A stretch of DNA of 64,000 nt from Roseomonas haemaphysalidis (GTDB lineage: Bacteria > Pseudomonadota > Alphaproteobacteria > Acetobacterales > Acetobacteraceae). Position numbers and translations under genes: made by a program. Location: NCBI RefSeq assembly GCF_017355405.1, contig NZ_CP061177.1, positions 372,001 through 436,000 of the forward strand, written 5' to 3'. This document shows, in pieces, positions 1 through 7,641 of this stretch (its first letter is position 1; each line of letters starts with the position of its first letter). The notes under the pieces are model-generated. The model saw only the letters and a program-made list of their open reading frames with translations. It made no database searches and was not told the DNA's origin.

Positions 1-288
1 GAGGTCCCGCCGGGACAGGTGCAGCCAGTAGAGCAGTTCCAGGCGTGCGCTCAGTTCCACACCGTCCAGGATCGCGGGTGCCCAGGGCGGGAACACCTCC
101 ACCCGGCAGATTGGCCCATCCAAGCGGCCCTGGCGGGGACATTGCAGCCGGTCCGTCCAGGGCGTGTGGATGCGGCCCACGAACACCAGACCAGCATCGA
201 TGCGGTCCGGCACAGCGACGGCCTGCTCGCCCGGCCTGATCTGATCCTTGCGCGTCATGTGTCGTGAAGGCTCCTCGGTTGCGGTCAT
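1..288 (-). CDS. trmO: TrmO-like tRNA methyltransferase (TsaA domain), 3' part outside window
   Basis: Reading the minus strand from an ATG at 288 gives MTATEEPSRH then MTRKDQIRPG, followed by a segment with VFVGRIHTPW, LDGPICRVEVFPPW and LDGVELSARLELLYWLH, which is the characteristic start of the TsaA/TrmO fold. TrmO proteins use S-adenosylmethionine to N6-methylate the t6A37 of tRNA. The ATG overlaps the stop of the upstream ABC ATPase as ATGA, so translational coupling is likely; an internal ATG at 258 is the alternative start. About 96 residues are visible and the C-terminal half lies beyond the window edge. The position at the end of a molybdate-type transport operon is seen directly; whether it has a metal-related role is unknown. 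Confidence 0.72.
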   Translation of the reverse strand, partial: MTATEEPSRHMTRKDQIRPGEQAVAVPDRIDAGLVFVGRIHTPWTDRLQCPRQGRLDGPICRVEVFPPWAPAILDGVELSARLELLYWLHLSRRDL

Positions 289-1112
289 GGGTCCGGCCGC
301 CGGCTGAGATAGCGCGCTGCCGAGGATGGCCCGCCAAAGTCCGGCACCGCCACATCGCGCCCCCGCTCCGTGCGAAGGACGTCGATCGGCAGACCATATG
401 CCTCCTTCAACAAAGCCGGGGCGATGATCTGCTCCACGGGACCCGCGACCGCCCGGGTGCGCCCCAGCAGCAGCACGTCGCCACCGCAGGCCAGGGCGTG
501 GCTGGGGTCGTGGCTGCTCATCCCGATGGCGAGGCCCTCCGACGCCAGGGCCCGGACCACGTCCAGCACCTGCCGTTGGTTGGCGAGGTCCAGGTGCGCC
601 ATGGGTTCGTCCAGCAGCCGCACCGGGCTGTCCTGGACCAGGGCGCGTGCCATGCGCACCATCTGCTGCTCGCCCCCGCTGAGCTCATGCATGGAGCGCG
701 CCGCGAAGTGGCCGATGCCGAGCCGGTGCAGCGCCCGCGCCGCCCGCCCGCGGTCGGCCTTGCCGGGGCGATGGAACAGCCCGAGATGCGCCGCGCGGCC
801 GGTCAGCACGATGTCGGCCACGGTGAAGGCAAATGTTTCCGCTTCGCTTTGCGCCATGAAGGCGATGCGCCGCGCCCGCTGTGCGTCGTTCAGACCGCGC
901 AGCGGCATCCCGGCGAAGGTCACCGTCCCGCGGGTGGGAAGAGCCAAGCCAGCGAGGCACCGCAGCAAGGTCGACTTGCCGACCCCGTTGGGGCCGAGAA
1001 TGATCAGCGGGTGACCGGGCCGCAGGGTCACGCTCAGTTCCTCGAACACCGGGCGCCGCGCGCCGGGATGCGCGAAGGCAAGGCCGTGCGTGGCCAGCGA
1101 CGCGGTGGTCAC
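285..1112 (-). CDS. ABC transporter ATP-binding protein, FecCD/MolC type
   Basis: This 275-residue protein is the cytoplasmic ATPase of a metal or oxyanion importer. It carries a Walker A motif GPNGVGKST near residue 37, the signature LSGGEQQ, a Walker B ending in LLDEP and the D-loop LDLA, followed by the switch His in SSHDPSH. The GTG start at 1112 overlaps the permease stop by four bases (GTGA), and its own stop overlaps trmO, so the three genes are read as one coupled unit. In family terms it groups with the ATPases that partner FecCD-fold permeases (vitamin B12, iron-siderophore, MolBC molybdate). The substrate is inferred to be molybdate or tungstate from the mop/modA genes and the Mo-boxes in the same operon, not from this protein. 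Confidence 0.85.
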   Translation of the reverse strand: MTTASLATHGLAFAHPGARRPVFEELSVTLRPGHPLIILGPNGVGKSTLLRCLAGLALPTRGTVTFAGMPLRGLNDAQRARRIAFMAQSEAETFAFTVADIVLTGRAAHLGLFHRPGKADRGRAARALHRLGIGHFAARSMHELSGGEQQMVRMARALVQDSPVRLLDEPMAHLDLANQRQVLDVVRALASEGLAIGMSSHDPSHALACGGDVLLLGRTRAVAGPVEQIIAPALLKEAYGLPIDVLRTERGRDVAVPDFGGPSSAARYLSRRPDP

Positions 1113-2149
1113 GACCACGCCTTCTCTCCTCGCAGCAGCATGACGGCGAAGACCGGTGCGCCCACCAGGGAAGTGACGATGCCCAGCGGGATCTCGGCGG
1201 AGGATAAGGAGCGAGCCAGCGTGTCCACCAGCAGCAGGAAGGTGCCACCCATCAGCAGGGTGGCGGGCAACAGCCGGTCGTGGTCGGCGCCCACCAGCAG
1301 GCGGCCGAGATGCGGCACTACCAGCCCCACCCAGCCCACCAGCCCGCAGACCGCCACGGCGCTGGAGGCCAGTGCCGTGGCCAGGCCAAGCTGGAGGGCG
1401 CGTTCCAGGCCCACGCGGACGCCCAGCGCGCTTGCGGCCTCGTCGCCCATGGCCAGGAGGTTCAATCGCCAGCGCAGCGCCAGCAGCAGGGCCAGCAACG
1501 GCGCGTTGATGGCCAGCAGGGTCCAGAAGGTCGGTGCCCGCACGCCGGACAGCGAGCCGAGCAGCCAGTACTCGATGACCGGCAGCTTGTTCTCGGGGTC
1601 CGCGCTGTATTTCAGCAGGCCGAGCAGCGCGGTGAACATTGAGCCGACGATGATGCCGGACAGCACCAGCACCAACGTGCGGTTGCCGCGGTAGGCACGC
1701 CCCAGGAGGCTGGTGCAGAACGTCGCCAGGGCGGCAAACCCGAAGGCCGAGACCTGCACCGCCAGTGCCCCGCCGTCCAACAGGATGGCCAGCGCCGCGC
1801 CAAATCCGGCACCCGCCGAGACACCCAGCACGAAGGGGCTGACCAGCGGGTTGCGGAACACGCCCTGACAGGCGGCACCGCCCGTGGCCAGGGACGCGCC
1901 CACCAGCATGGCAACCCCGATGCGCGGCAGCCGCACCTGCATCAAGGCGATCTCTGCCGTGCGGGGCCAGCCGGCCTCGATGGGCAGCACGTGAGACAGC
2001 AGGATTCGCAGTACGGTGCCGGGCGGCAGGCTGAAGCGCCCCAGCCCCAGCGAAACCAGCACCGCTGCGATTGCCAGCAATCCCAACCACAGCAGGTGCC
2101 GCTGCCCCCGCCGGGTCGGGGCGGCCGCGGGGGCCACATCGTCACGCAC
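1109..2149 (-). CDS. FecCD/MolB-type ABC importer permease
   Basis: The 346-residue product is an integral membrane protein of the FecCD family with about ten hydrophobic helices. Family features include the LPRIGVAMLVGASLATGG stretch, NPLVSPFVLGVSAGAGFGA, the WLLGSL segment and the GLVVPHLGRLL coupling-helix region. It translocates the ligand delivered by a periplasmic class III binding protein. The start is a GTG at 2149 lying eight bases inside the end of the upstream binding-protein gene, and the stop overlaps the ATPase start, both signs of one operon. Iron-chelate, B12 and molybdate (Haemophilus MolB2C2A2) transporters share this fold; molybdate or tungstate is favoured here only because of the gene neighbours and regulatory sites. 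Confidence 0.85.
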   Translation of the reverse strand: MRDDVAPAAAPTRRGQRHLLWLGLLAIAAVLVSLGLGRFSLPPGTVLRILLSHVLPIEAGWPRTAEIALMQVRLPRIGVAMLVGASLATGGAACQGVFRNPLVSPFVLGVSAGAGFGAALAILLDGGALAVQVSAFGFAALATFCTSLLGRAYRGNRTLVLVLSGIIVGSMFTALLGLLKYSADPENKLPVIEYWLLGSLSGVRAPTFWTLLAINAPLLALLLALRWRLNLLAMGDEAASALGVRVGLERALQLGLATALASSAVAVCGLVGWVGLVVPHLGRLLVGADHDRLLPATLLMGGTFLLLVDTLARSLSSAEIPLGIVTSLVGAPVFAVMLLRGEKAWS

Positions 2150-3212
2150 CGTCGTAAACCACGCCGTAGAAGCGCTGGTAGAAGTCCTCGGCGCGGGCCC
2201 GCAGGTCGATATCGTTGAACAGGTCGGGATGCAGGGTCTTGGCCATCCAGGTTTCCCCCAGCGCCAGGCTTTCCGGCACGGGATGGCCCCAGGGCTTGAC
2301 GTATTCAGGCGTCACCGTGATGCGGTTGCGGGCCACCGCCCGCACGGGTGCCCAGGCCGGGTCCTGGCGGATCTGGCCGGCCACCGCGGCATAGCGGTCC
2401 TGGACGATCACCGCCTCGGGGTTCCAGGCCAGCACCTGTTCCATGGTCACCTTGCCATAGCCCTGCATGGCACGCGCCACGTTCAGCCCGCCCGCCAGCC
2501 CCATGACGACGCCAGTATACTTGCCGCTGCCATAGGTGGTGAGGTCGGGGTTGGCCATGTACATGCTGGTGCGGCCTGTATCCGGGAGGTTCGCGGTGCG
2601 CTCCTCCACCAGGCGCCGCCCCGCCAGGGCGGCCCCGACCAGCCGTGCCGCCCGCTCCTGCCGTCCGGTGATCTCACCGAGCAGACGCACCGCCTCCACC
2701 AGCCCATCGGTATAGGCCTGCTTCTCGTTCTCCAGCACGGGGTTCAGCTTGCCGCGCTCGCTGGGCGGGCCGGTGAAGAAGGCCATCTGCGCCACTGGCA
2801 TGCCCGCAGCCTCGATGGCCTGCACCATCTGGGGTGGTGCGTAGTGGGTCAGGATCACCAATTCTGGTGACAGGGCCAGCAACTCCTCGACATTGGCGCT
2901 GGTCAGCGTGCCCGGCGTCGGCAACGCGGCGAAGCCCGGCGCCAAGCGGGCGAAGCTGGGGCCGAGCTGCTGCCGCCAGTCCCGCAGCACCCCCACCACT
3001 TGCCCGGTCGCGCCAAGCTGGGCCAGCACATCCATGCTGTGGTGCTGCAGCACCACCAGGCGCGTCACGCGCTCCGGCAGCGGCACACGGCGGCCGTTCT
3101 GGTCGACGATCTCGCGCGTCGCGGCCTGCGCGAAGCGTGGCCGCAGCAGCGTCGTGGAGGCAAGCGCCGGGAGCGCCAGCCCGGCGCGGAGCAGCAGACG
3201 GCGGGACATCAT
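2142..3212 (-). CDS. ABC transporter substrate-binding protein (class III, second copy)
   Basis: This 356-residue periplasmic binding protein starts with MMSRRLLLRAGLALPALAST, a Sec or Tat-type leader with twin Arg, and matures after an AQA site near residue 31. The mature part begins TREIVDQNGRRVPLPERVTR and contains NVEELLALSPELVI and QVLAWNPEAVIV, hallmarks of the BtuF/FecB/MolA fold with one long central helix. It would deliver the ligand to the FecCD permease whose GTG start overlaps its 3' end. A well-formed Mo-box lies 15 bases upstream of the start codon, so molybdate or tungstate is the likely ligand or co-regulator. A second ATG at 3209 is an equally possible start. Confidence 0.82.
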   Translation of the reverse strand: MMSRRLLLRAGLALPALASTTLLRPRFAQAATREIVDQNGRRVPLPERVTRLVVLQHHSMDVLAQLGATGQVVGVLRDWRQQLGPSFARLAPGFAALPTPGTLTSANVEELLALSPELVILTHYAPPQMVQAIEAAGMPVAQMAFFTGPPSERGKLNPVLENEKQAYTDGLVEAVRLLGEITGRQERAARLVGAALAGRRLVEERTANLPDTGRTSMYMANPDLTTYGSGKYTGVVMGLAGGLNVARAMQGYGKVTMEQVLAWNPEAVIVQDRYAAVAGQIRQDPAWAPVRAVARNRITVTPEYVKPWGHPVPESLALGETWMAKTLHPDLFNDIDLRARAEDFYQRFYGVVYDGA

Positions 3213-3227
3213 GGCAGCATCCTTGGG

Positions 3228-3251
3228 CGTTATGTTGACAGGCATATAACG
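3228..3251. promoter_or_regulatory. Mo-box-like operator (ModE-type)
   Basis: The 24-base site reads CGTTATGT, eight spacer bases (TGACAGGC), then ATATAACG. The outer arms are inverted repeats with one mismatch (CGTTATGT against CGTTATAT) and match the known CGTTATAT-N8-ATATAACG type of ModE binding site. It sits in the 76-base gap between the two class III binding-protein genes, just upstream of the second one on the minus strand, so it probably controls an internal promoter for the second binding protein, permease, ATPase and trmO. No modE gene is present in the window. Confidence 0.65.
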
Positions 3252-3288
3252 TCTGGCGCGCCTTGCCACGGCGGCAGACTGAAGGCGG

Positions 3289-4332
3289 TCAGGGCACCGC
3301 GCTGCGCAGCATGGCCGCAAGCTGCGCCTCGTCCGGCCGCCGGTGATAAAGCATGTCGGACAGCGCGCCGATCTGGTCGGCCAACCGGTCCCTCGGGCGG
3401 ATGCCGAACAGCACCGGCAACCAAGCCAGCCCCAGCAGGCGATTGACCGAAGGCGGGCTGTCGACCCAGCCATAGGGTAACACGGGCGCGACCGCGACAT
3501 GCCCCGCCCGCACGGCGCGCAACGTGCCCCACAAGGGGTGACCTGGCATCGCGGCGGCCAGTCCCGCCTCCGGCGTGATGATCCAGTCCGGATCCCACAG
3601 CACCACCTGTTCGGCCGAGACCTGGGCCAGCCCACCGCGGCCCGCCTGCGTGGCAGCGACGTTCTCCGCACCGCAGAACTCGATGATCTCAGTGTTGATC
3701 GAACCCGCGACCCCGGTTTCCAGCCCCTGGGGTCCGCGAGCGTAGTAGACCCTCGGGCGGCCCCGCGCGGCCAGTTCTGCCGCAGCCTCGCGCGCGTCGT
3801 TCAGCCGATGGGCGGCGGCGGCGGCCAGGGGTGCGGCGGCGGCCTCGCGGCCCAGGATCTCGCCCAGCAGGCGGAAGGTGTCCGGGATCTTCGCCAGCGT
3901 TCCGTCCAGCAGCAGCGACGGAATGCCGGTCTGCGCTTGCAGGCGATCGGCCAGTGCCGCGTAGGACGGCGTGACGGACCCGTAGTCCAGGATCATGTCG
4001 GCGCGGGCGGCAACCACGGCCTCGACGCTGGCGGTGTCGGCGGCACTGCCGGTCAGGCGGCCGGTTTCCGGCAGGGCGGCGGCCTCGGGCGGCAGGAAGG
4101 CCCGTTCGGGGCCGCGCGGCGCCCGCACCCAACCCGCCAGAAGGTCCGGAGCCAAGCTCCAGACTGGCAGGGCGGCGGGCGGGCCGGCGGCGAAGACCCG
4201 GGTCACCCGCTGCGGCAGGGTGGCGAGGCGCCCCGCCGCGTCCCGCACCGGGCGAGTGCCCTGGGCCCGAGCGGCCAGGGGCCAAGCGGCCATCGCCCCC
4301 AACAGCGCGCGGCGGCCAGGGGCGGCGGGCAT
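3289..4332 (-). CDS. ABC transporter substrate-binding protein (class III, first copy)
   Basis: The 347-residue product has a short leader (MPAAPGRRALLGAMAAWPLA, cleavage after ARA) followed by RPVRDAAGRLATLPQRVTRV, the usual beginning of a BtuF/FecB-type periplasmic binding protein. Other family stretches are SVEAVVAARADMILDYG and AEQVVLWDPDWIITPE. The ATG at 4332 shares its A with the TGA stop of mop (TGATG), so the two are co-translated. It is only distantly similar to the other class III binding protein downstream, so the operon encodes two different candidate receptors for one permease. A role in molybdate or tungstate capture is inferred from context. Its C-terminal half retains GYWD-like GWVDSPPSVNRLLGL, often seen in metal-oxyanion members. 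Confidence 0.8.
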   Translation of the reverse strand: MPAAPGRRALLGAMAAWPLAARAQGTRPVRDAAGRLATLPQRVTRVFAAGPPAALPVWSLAPDLLAGWVRAPRGPERAFLPPEAAALPETGRLTGSAADTASVEAVVAARADMILDYGSVTPSYAALADRLQAQTGIPSLLLDGTLAKIPDTFRLLGEILGREAAAAPLAAAAAHRLNDAREAAAELAARGRPRVYYARGPQGLETGVAGSINTEIIEFCGAENVAATQAGRGGLAQVSAEQVVLWDPDWIITPEAGLAAAMPGHPLWGTLRAVRAGHVAVAPVLPYGWVDSPPSVNRLLGLAWLPVLFGIRPRDRLADQIGALSDMLYHRRPDEAQLAAMLRSAVP

Positions 4333-4541
4333 CAGGCCTTGCCGACGATGACGTCAGACGCCTTGACGATCGCCGAAGCCTCGTCGCCGACTTTGAGCTC
4401 CAGTGCATCGACGGCTTCGTTGGTGATGGAAGCCGTGATCACCGACCCGCCGGGCAGGGTGATCTTCACGCGGGCGGTCGTCTGCCCCTTGGTGACTTCG
4501 CTGACAGTGCCGGACAGCACATTGCGAGCGGACAGCTTCAT
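4332..4541 (-). CDS. mop: Mop-type molybdopterin/molybdate-binding protein
   Basis: A 69-residue single Mop domain: MKLSARNVLSGTVSEVTKG, then VKITLPGGSVITASITNEAV, ending LKVGDEASAIVKASDVIVG. Mop domains bind molybdate or tungstate and, as stand-alone cytoplasmic molbindins, assemble into hexamers that store the oxyanion. The ATG at 4541 is preceded by AAAGGAG at a good distance, so the longer open frame upstream is not used. Its stop overlaps the start of the first class III binding protein by one base. This gene is the strongest direct evidence that the whole operon handles molybdate or tungstate. Confidence 0.88.
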   Translation of the reverse strand: MKLSARNVLSGTVSEVTKGQTTARVKITLPGGSVITASITNEAVDALELKVGDEASAIVKASDVIVGKA

Positions 4542-4611
4542 GATGAAATCTCCTTTGTTTGACGGAAGGTCTGCCCGGATCGGCAAGCCCACACAAGCGG
4601 TTCGGCAGGCA

Positions 4612-5376
4612 TCATCCGCGCCGCACGCTCCTGGCTTCCGTAACGGCGACGAACCCGTGCCGGACCAGGATGTCCTGGCCTTCCGGCGAAAGGATGAAGC
4701 AGAACAGCCGCACTGCCCCGGGATGGTCCGAAAGCAAAGCCAGGGCGTAGTCGGCACCCACTGCCAGGGCAGGCGGCAGGTCCACCACCTGGGTGCCCGG
4801 GCATTCCCGCAGAACCGCTGCGGCAGAGGTGCGATAGCTCAGGAAGATGTCGGCACGGCCTTCCGCCATGTGCCAGCCGACGTAGTGGCGTCCTGCCGGA
4901 GCGGGCACCGTGTCCCGCCCGCCGACCAGCTTCAACGCCTTGGCCTCGAGCATCGCGCGCGCACCGGGGCGGATGGCCTCGGCACGCGCGAAGAGCTCCC
5001 AGGCATAGTCCCCGGAAGGACCCGCCCCGGGGGTCGAGGTGCCGAGCCGGATGGCGGGGTCCAGCATGTGGCCGAGCAGGCTGTCCGACGTCGCCGCCAA
5101 CCCTGGACGAACCAGGGCGCAGAGGGTGTTGCGCGCGAAGATGACAGGCGGTGCCGATCGTCCAGCCTCCGCCAGCGCCCGCACATGTTGCAAGCTGGCG
5201 GAAGCGAAGAGGTCGGCGGACTCGCCGCCCTCGATGCGCTCGCGCAGCAGCCCGGCTGGTCCGAAGGCGGCCTCGACGACGGCGCCGCCACCGGCATTGA
5301 AAGCCGCCATCAGGTCATGGGCCGCGGTGGACAGACTGCCGGCAGACAGCAACCGGATAGGAGCGACCTTCGCCAC
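4612..5376 (-). CDS. ModA-like substrate-binding protein lacking a signal peptide
   Basis: The 254-residue protein begins directly with a mature binding-protein sequence (GTG start, MAKVAPIRLLSAGSLSTAAH) and contains the ModA-type landmarks GPAGLLRERIEGGESADLFASAS, NTLCALVRPG, LGTSTPGAGPSGDYAWELF and ADIFLSYRT. ModA/WtpA family proteins bind molybdate or tungstate in the periplasm. No hydrophobic leader is encoded: the reading frame starts only 14 bases after the modA stop, so an earlier start would run back into modA. It therefore appears cytoplasmic unless exported by another route. Downstream come 70 non-coding bases and then mop. No ModB/ModC permease or ATPase for it exists nearby. A storage or sensing role is possible but unproven. 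Confidence 0.75.
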   Translation of the reverse strand: MAKVAPIRLLSAGSLSTAAHDLMAAFNAGGGAVVEAAFGPAGLLRERIEGGESADLFASASLQHVRALAEAGRSAPPVIFARNTLCALVRPGLAATSDSLLGHMLDPAIRLGTSTPGAGPSGDYAWELFARAEAIRPGARAMLEAKALKLVGGRDTVPAPAGRHYVGWHMAEGRADIFLSYRTSAAAVLRECPGTQVVDLPPALAVGADYALALLSDHPGAVRLFCFILSPEGQDILVRHGFVAVTEARSVRRG

Positions 5377-5390
5377 GAGCGCGCCTGCTT

Positions 5391-6179
5391 CTACTGCGCG
5401 CGCAGGCCAAAGCCGAAGCGGCGGTAGGTTTCCGCCGCCTCGTTGCCGGTGGCAAAAGCGAAGAACGCGCGGGCTTCCCTGTTGTCCGCCGCGCGGCGGG
5501 CCAGGGCAAAGGGATAGGTCACTGCGGGATGGCCCTCGGCCGGGAAGGTGCCGATCACCTTGACGCCACGGGACGCCGCCGCATCGGTGGCATAAACGAT
5601 GCCGAGCGGCGCCTCGCCCCGCTCCACGAGCAGGAGAGCAGAGCGGACATTATCGGCCCGCGCCAGACGGGGTGAGACGCGGTCCCACTGCCCCATCCAG
5701 GTCAGCGCCGCCTGCGCGTACTTGCCGACCGGCACGTTGGACGGATCCCCGGTGGCAATACGCCTGTCGGCGCCGGCGAGAGCCAGCAAATCGGTGCCGC
5801 GTCCCAGGGTCACTGGCGGCTGACGGGAATCGGCGGGTGCGATCAGCACGAGGCTGTTGCTCAAAGGGCTGATCCGGGTGTCGTTGACGATCAGGTCGCG
5901 CTGCTCGACGTAGTCCATCCAGGGCTCGTCGGCAGAAGCGAAGATGTCGGCGGGCGCGCCCTGCTCCATCTGGCGAGCCAGGGCGGAGGACGCGGCGAAG
6001 GAGAAACGCGGCACCGGGTGGCCCTTGGCGCGCCATGCCTCGCCCAAGGCCTTCATGGCGTCAGTCAGGCTGGCGGCGGCGAAGACCACAGGCCCCTGCG
6101 CATCCTGCGCCCGGGCCGGGCCAAGAGCCGCCAGAAGGGCTGCACAAAGGGTCAGGGCGGCGAGATGGCGGCGATACAT
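5391..6179 (-). CDS. modA: Molybdate ABC transporter substrate-binding protein ModA
   Basis: The 262-residue precursor has a clear Sec signal peptide (MYRRHLAALTLCAALLAALG, cleavage after ARA) and a mature ModA domain: VVFAAASLTDAMKALGEAW, FSFAASSALARQMEQGAPADIFASADEPWMD, then GDPSNVPVGKYAQAAL and GEAPLGIVYATDA. These are the usual molybdate-binding strands of ModA, which hands oxyanion to ModBC. The start is the ATG at 6179, chosen because it opens the signal peptide and lies 11 bases from a Mo-box-like palindrome. No modB or modC follows; the only permease in the operon is of the unrelated FecCD class. Confidence 0.88.
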   Translation of the reverse strand: MYRRHLAALTLCAALLAALGPARAQDAQGPVVFAAASLTDAMKALGEAWRAKGHPVPRFSFAASSALARQMEQGAPADIFASADEPWMDYVEQRDLIVNDTRISPLSNSLVLIAPADSRQPPVTLGRGTDLLALAGADRRIATGDPSNVPVGKYAQAALTWMGQWDRVSPRLARADNVRSALLLVERGEAPLGIVYATDAAASRGVKVIGTFPAEGHPAVTYPFALARRAADNREARAFFAFATGNEAAETYRRFGFGLRAQ

Positions 6180-6190
6180 AGGACCTGCTC

Positions 6191-6214
6191 CGTTATATTC
6201 GCACGGATATATTG
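6191..6214. promoter_or_regulatory. Mo-box-like operator upstream of modA
   Basis: The site reads CGTTATAT, spacer TCGCACGG, then ATATATTG. The left arm equals the ideal ModE half-site and the right arm matches five of eight positions of ATATAACG. It is placed 11-35 bases before the modA start codon, where a bound repressor would block transcription of the whole operon. It parallels the better-conserved site at 3228-3251. Confidence 0.5.
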
Positions 6215-6694
6215 GTCTTGCGGCGGATCGACAACTCAGCGCTGAGGGGCGGACGGCGCCGCAGGCTGGGTGTGACCCAAGGCGGTGCACTGGCTGAAGG
6301 CAGGCTCTTGCCTGGAGTCCGCAACCACATCGATCCCCGGCCTGAACGGTGTTCGAGGCAAGGGATGCTCCCCCCCGATCAGGCGCGCACGGGCGATGGC
6401 CCCGACGTCTTGCGCACTCATCAGGGGTGGAACAGTCGCCGCGCCGGTCACATCCAGCTTCACGGTAACCGGTGCGTTGAATCAGCCGAGTGCTTGTTCG
6501 TCGGCTGATCTCCGGGCCTTTCCGGCTCAAATGACGCCTGCAACCCGCCAAACCGGTCAGGACGCTGTCTCGGCAAACATCGCTCATGGCCTGTCCGGCA
6601 CCCGGTCAGATGCCGATGCCATCTTCGGCCTGGGTGGCTGTGTTCCGGACCAGGCGCTGATAAGCTGCCGCCGAGTAGGAGGCAGGATCGAAGG
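6215..6694. other. Intergenic region between modA and the araC-type gene
   Basis: This 480-base stretch holds the divergent promoters of the molybdate operon and the AraC-type gene. A minus-strand open frame at 6236-6463 (75 codons, MKLDVTGAATVPPL) has no recognisable family and no clear ribosome site. No terminator or RNA gene was identified. Confidence 0.4.
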
Positions 6695-7561
6695 ATGAAG
6701 GCGGCGTCGACCACCCCGAACCGGCCTGAGCGCGTCTCCTTCAAACGGCCACTCGGGCACCGCGGGCTCGAAACCCTGGCCGCCCATTACGTGCGCCAGA
6801 CCTTCAGGCCGCATTCCCATCCGGAATACCTTGTCGGCGTGATCACCGGCGGCATGCATTCGGTCTGGTGCCGCGGCGAACAGCTGCATGTCCCGCCCGG
6901 GACCGTCATGTCGATGCGCCCTGGCGACATCCACCACGGGAATGCGGCTGTCGAGGCCGGGTGGGTCCAGCGGATGTTCTACGTCGCCGAGGACACGATG
7001 GCCGAGATCCTGGGTGATCGCCGCGACACCTCTGTCGCCCCCCTCCCCGACTTCGCTTCCTCCAGTCGGCATGACTGGAACCTTGCCCGGAGGCTGGAGC
7101 GCATTCACGACGCGGTGCATGGCTCAAAGCTGATGTTGGAGCGCGATGCGGCGCTGGTCGCCTTCGCGGATGTGGTAGCGCGCCTGGCTGGCGGAACATC
7201 CGACGACGGGCCGCGAGCGGTGACGACCGACCACCGCGCCCGCAGGCTCATCGACTACCTGCACGCCCAAGTCGCGAAGGATGTCAGCCTGGACGAGCTC
7301 TCGTCGCTGGTGGGTCTACGCCGCCGTCAGACGGTCGACCTTTTCAAGCGCGCGACGGGACTGCCGCCCCACGCCTTCCACATCAACCTGAAGGTCCGTC
7401 TGGTCCAGGATTGTCTGCTAAAGGGACAATCGCTGGCCGCTGCCGCGATCGAGGCTGGCTTCGCCGATCAGAGCCACATGACCCGCCACTTCACGGCGAT
7501 CACCGGCGTGACCCCGGCCACCTATGCCAGGCCGGAGCAGGCCCGCACTTTCGTTCTATAG
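6695..7561 (+). CDS. AraC family transcriptional regulator with cupin sensor domain
   Basis: The 288-residue regulator has an N-terminal AraC-binding cupin domain (RPHSHPEYLVGVITGG, VPPGTVMSMRPGDIHHGNA) and a C-terminal pair of helix-turn-helix motifs (DVSLDELSSLVGLRRRQTVDLFKRATGLPPHAF and SLAAAAIEAGFADQSHMTRHF). The ATG at 6695 follows a purine-rich ribosome site. It lies 80 bases upstream of an EamA-family exporter in the same direction, an arrangement common for AraC regulators that control a small-molecule efflux gene. The effector is not evident from sequence. Confidence 0.88.
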   Translation: MKAASTTPNRPERVSFKRPLGHRGLETLAAHYVRQTFRPHSHPEYLVGVITGGMHSVWCRGEQLHVPPGTVMSMRPGDIHHGNAAVEAGWVQRMFYVAEDTMAEILGDRRDTSVAPLPDFASSSRHDWNLARRLERIHDAVHGSKLMLERDAALVAFADVVARLAGGTSDDGPRAVTTDHRARRLIDYLHAQVAKDVSLDELSSLVGLRRRQTVDLFKRATGLPPHAFHINLKVRLVQDCLLKGQSLAAAAIEAGFADQSHMTRHFTAITGVTPATYARPEQARTFVL

Positions 7562-7641
7562 CGCTCGGCCCCCTCCCCATAGCAGGGAGGCCGGAAGCCT
7601 GGACCAGCACGGTCGGGCATCAGGCAGCGGCGGGAAAAAGC

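Noticed and set aside
6236..6463. 75-codon minus-strand frame between modA and the AraC gene
   Set aside because: No ribosome site, family or composition support; treated as intergenic.
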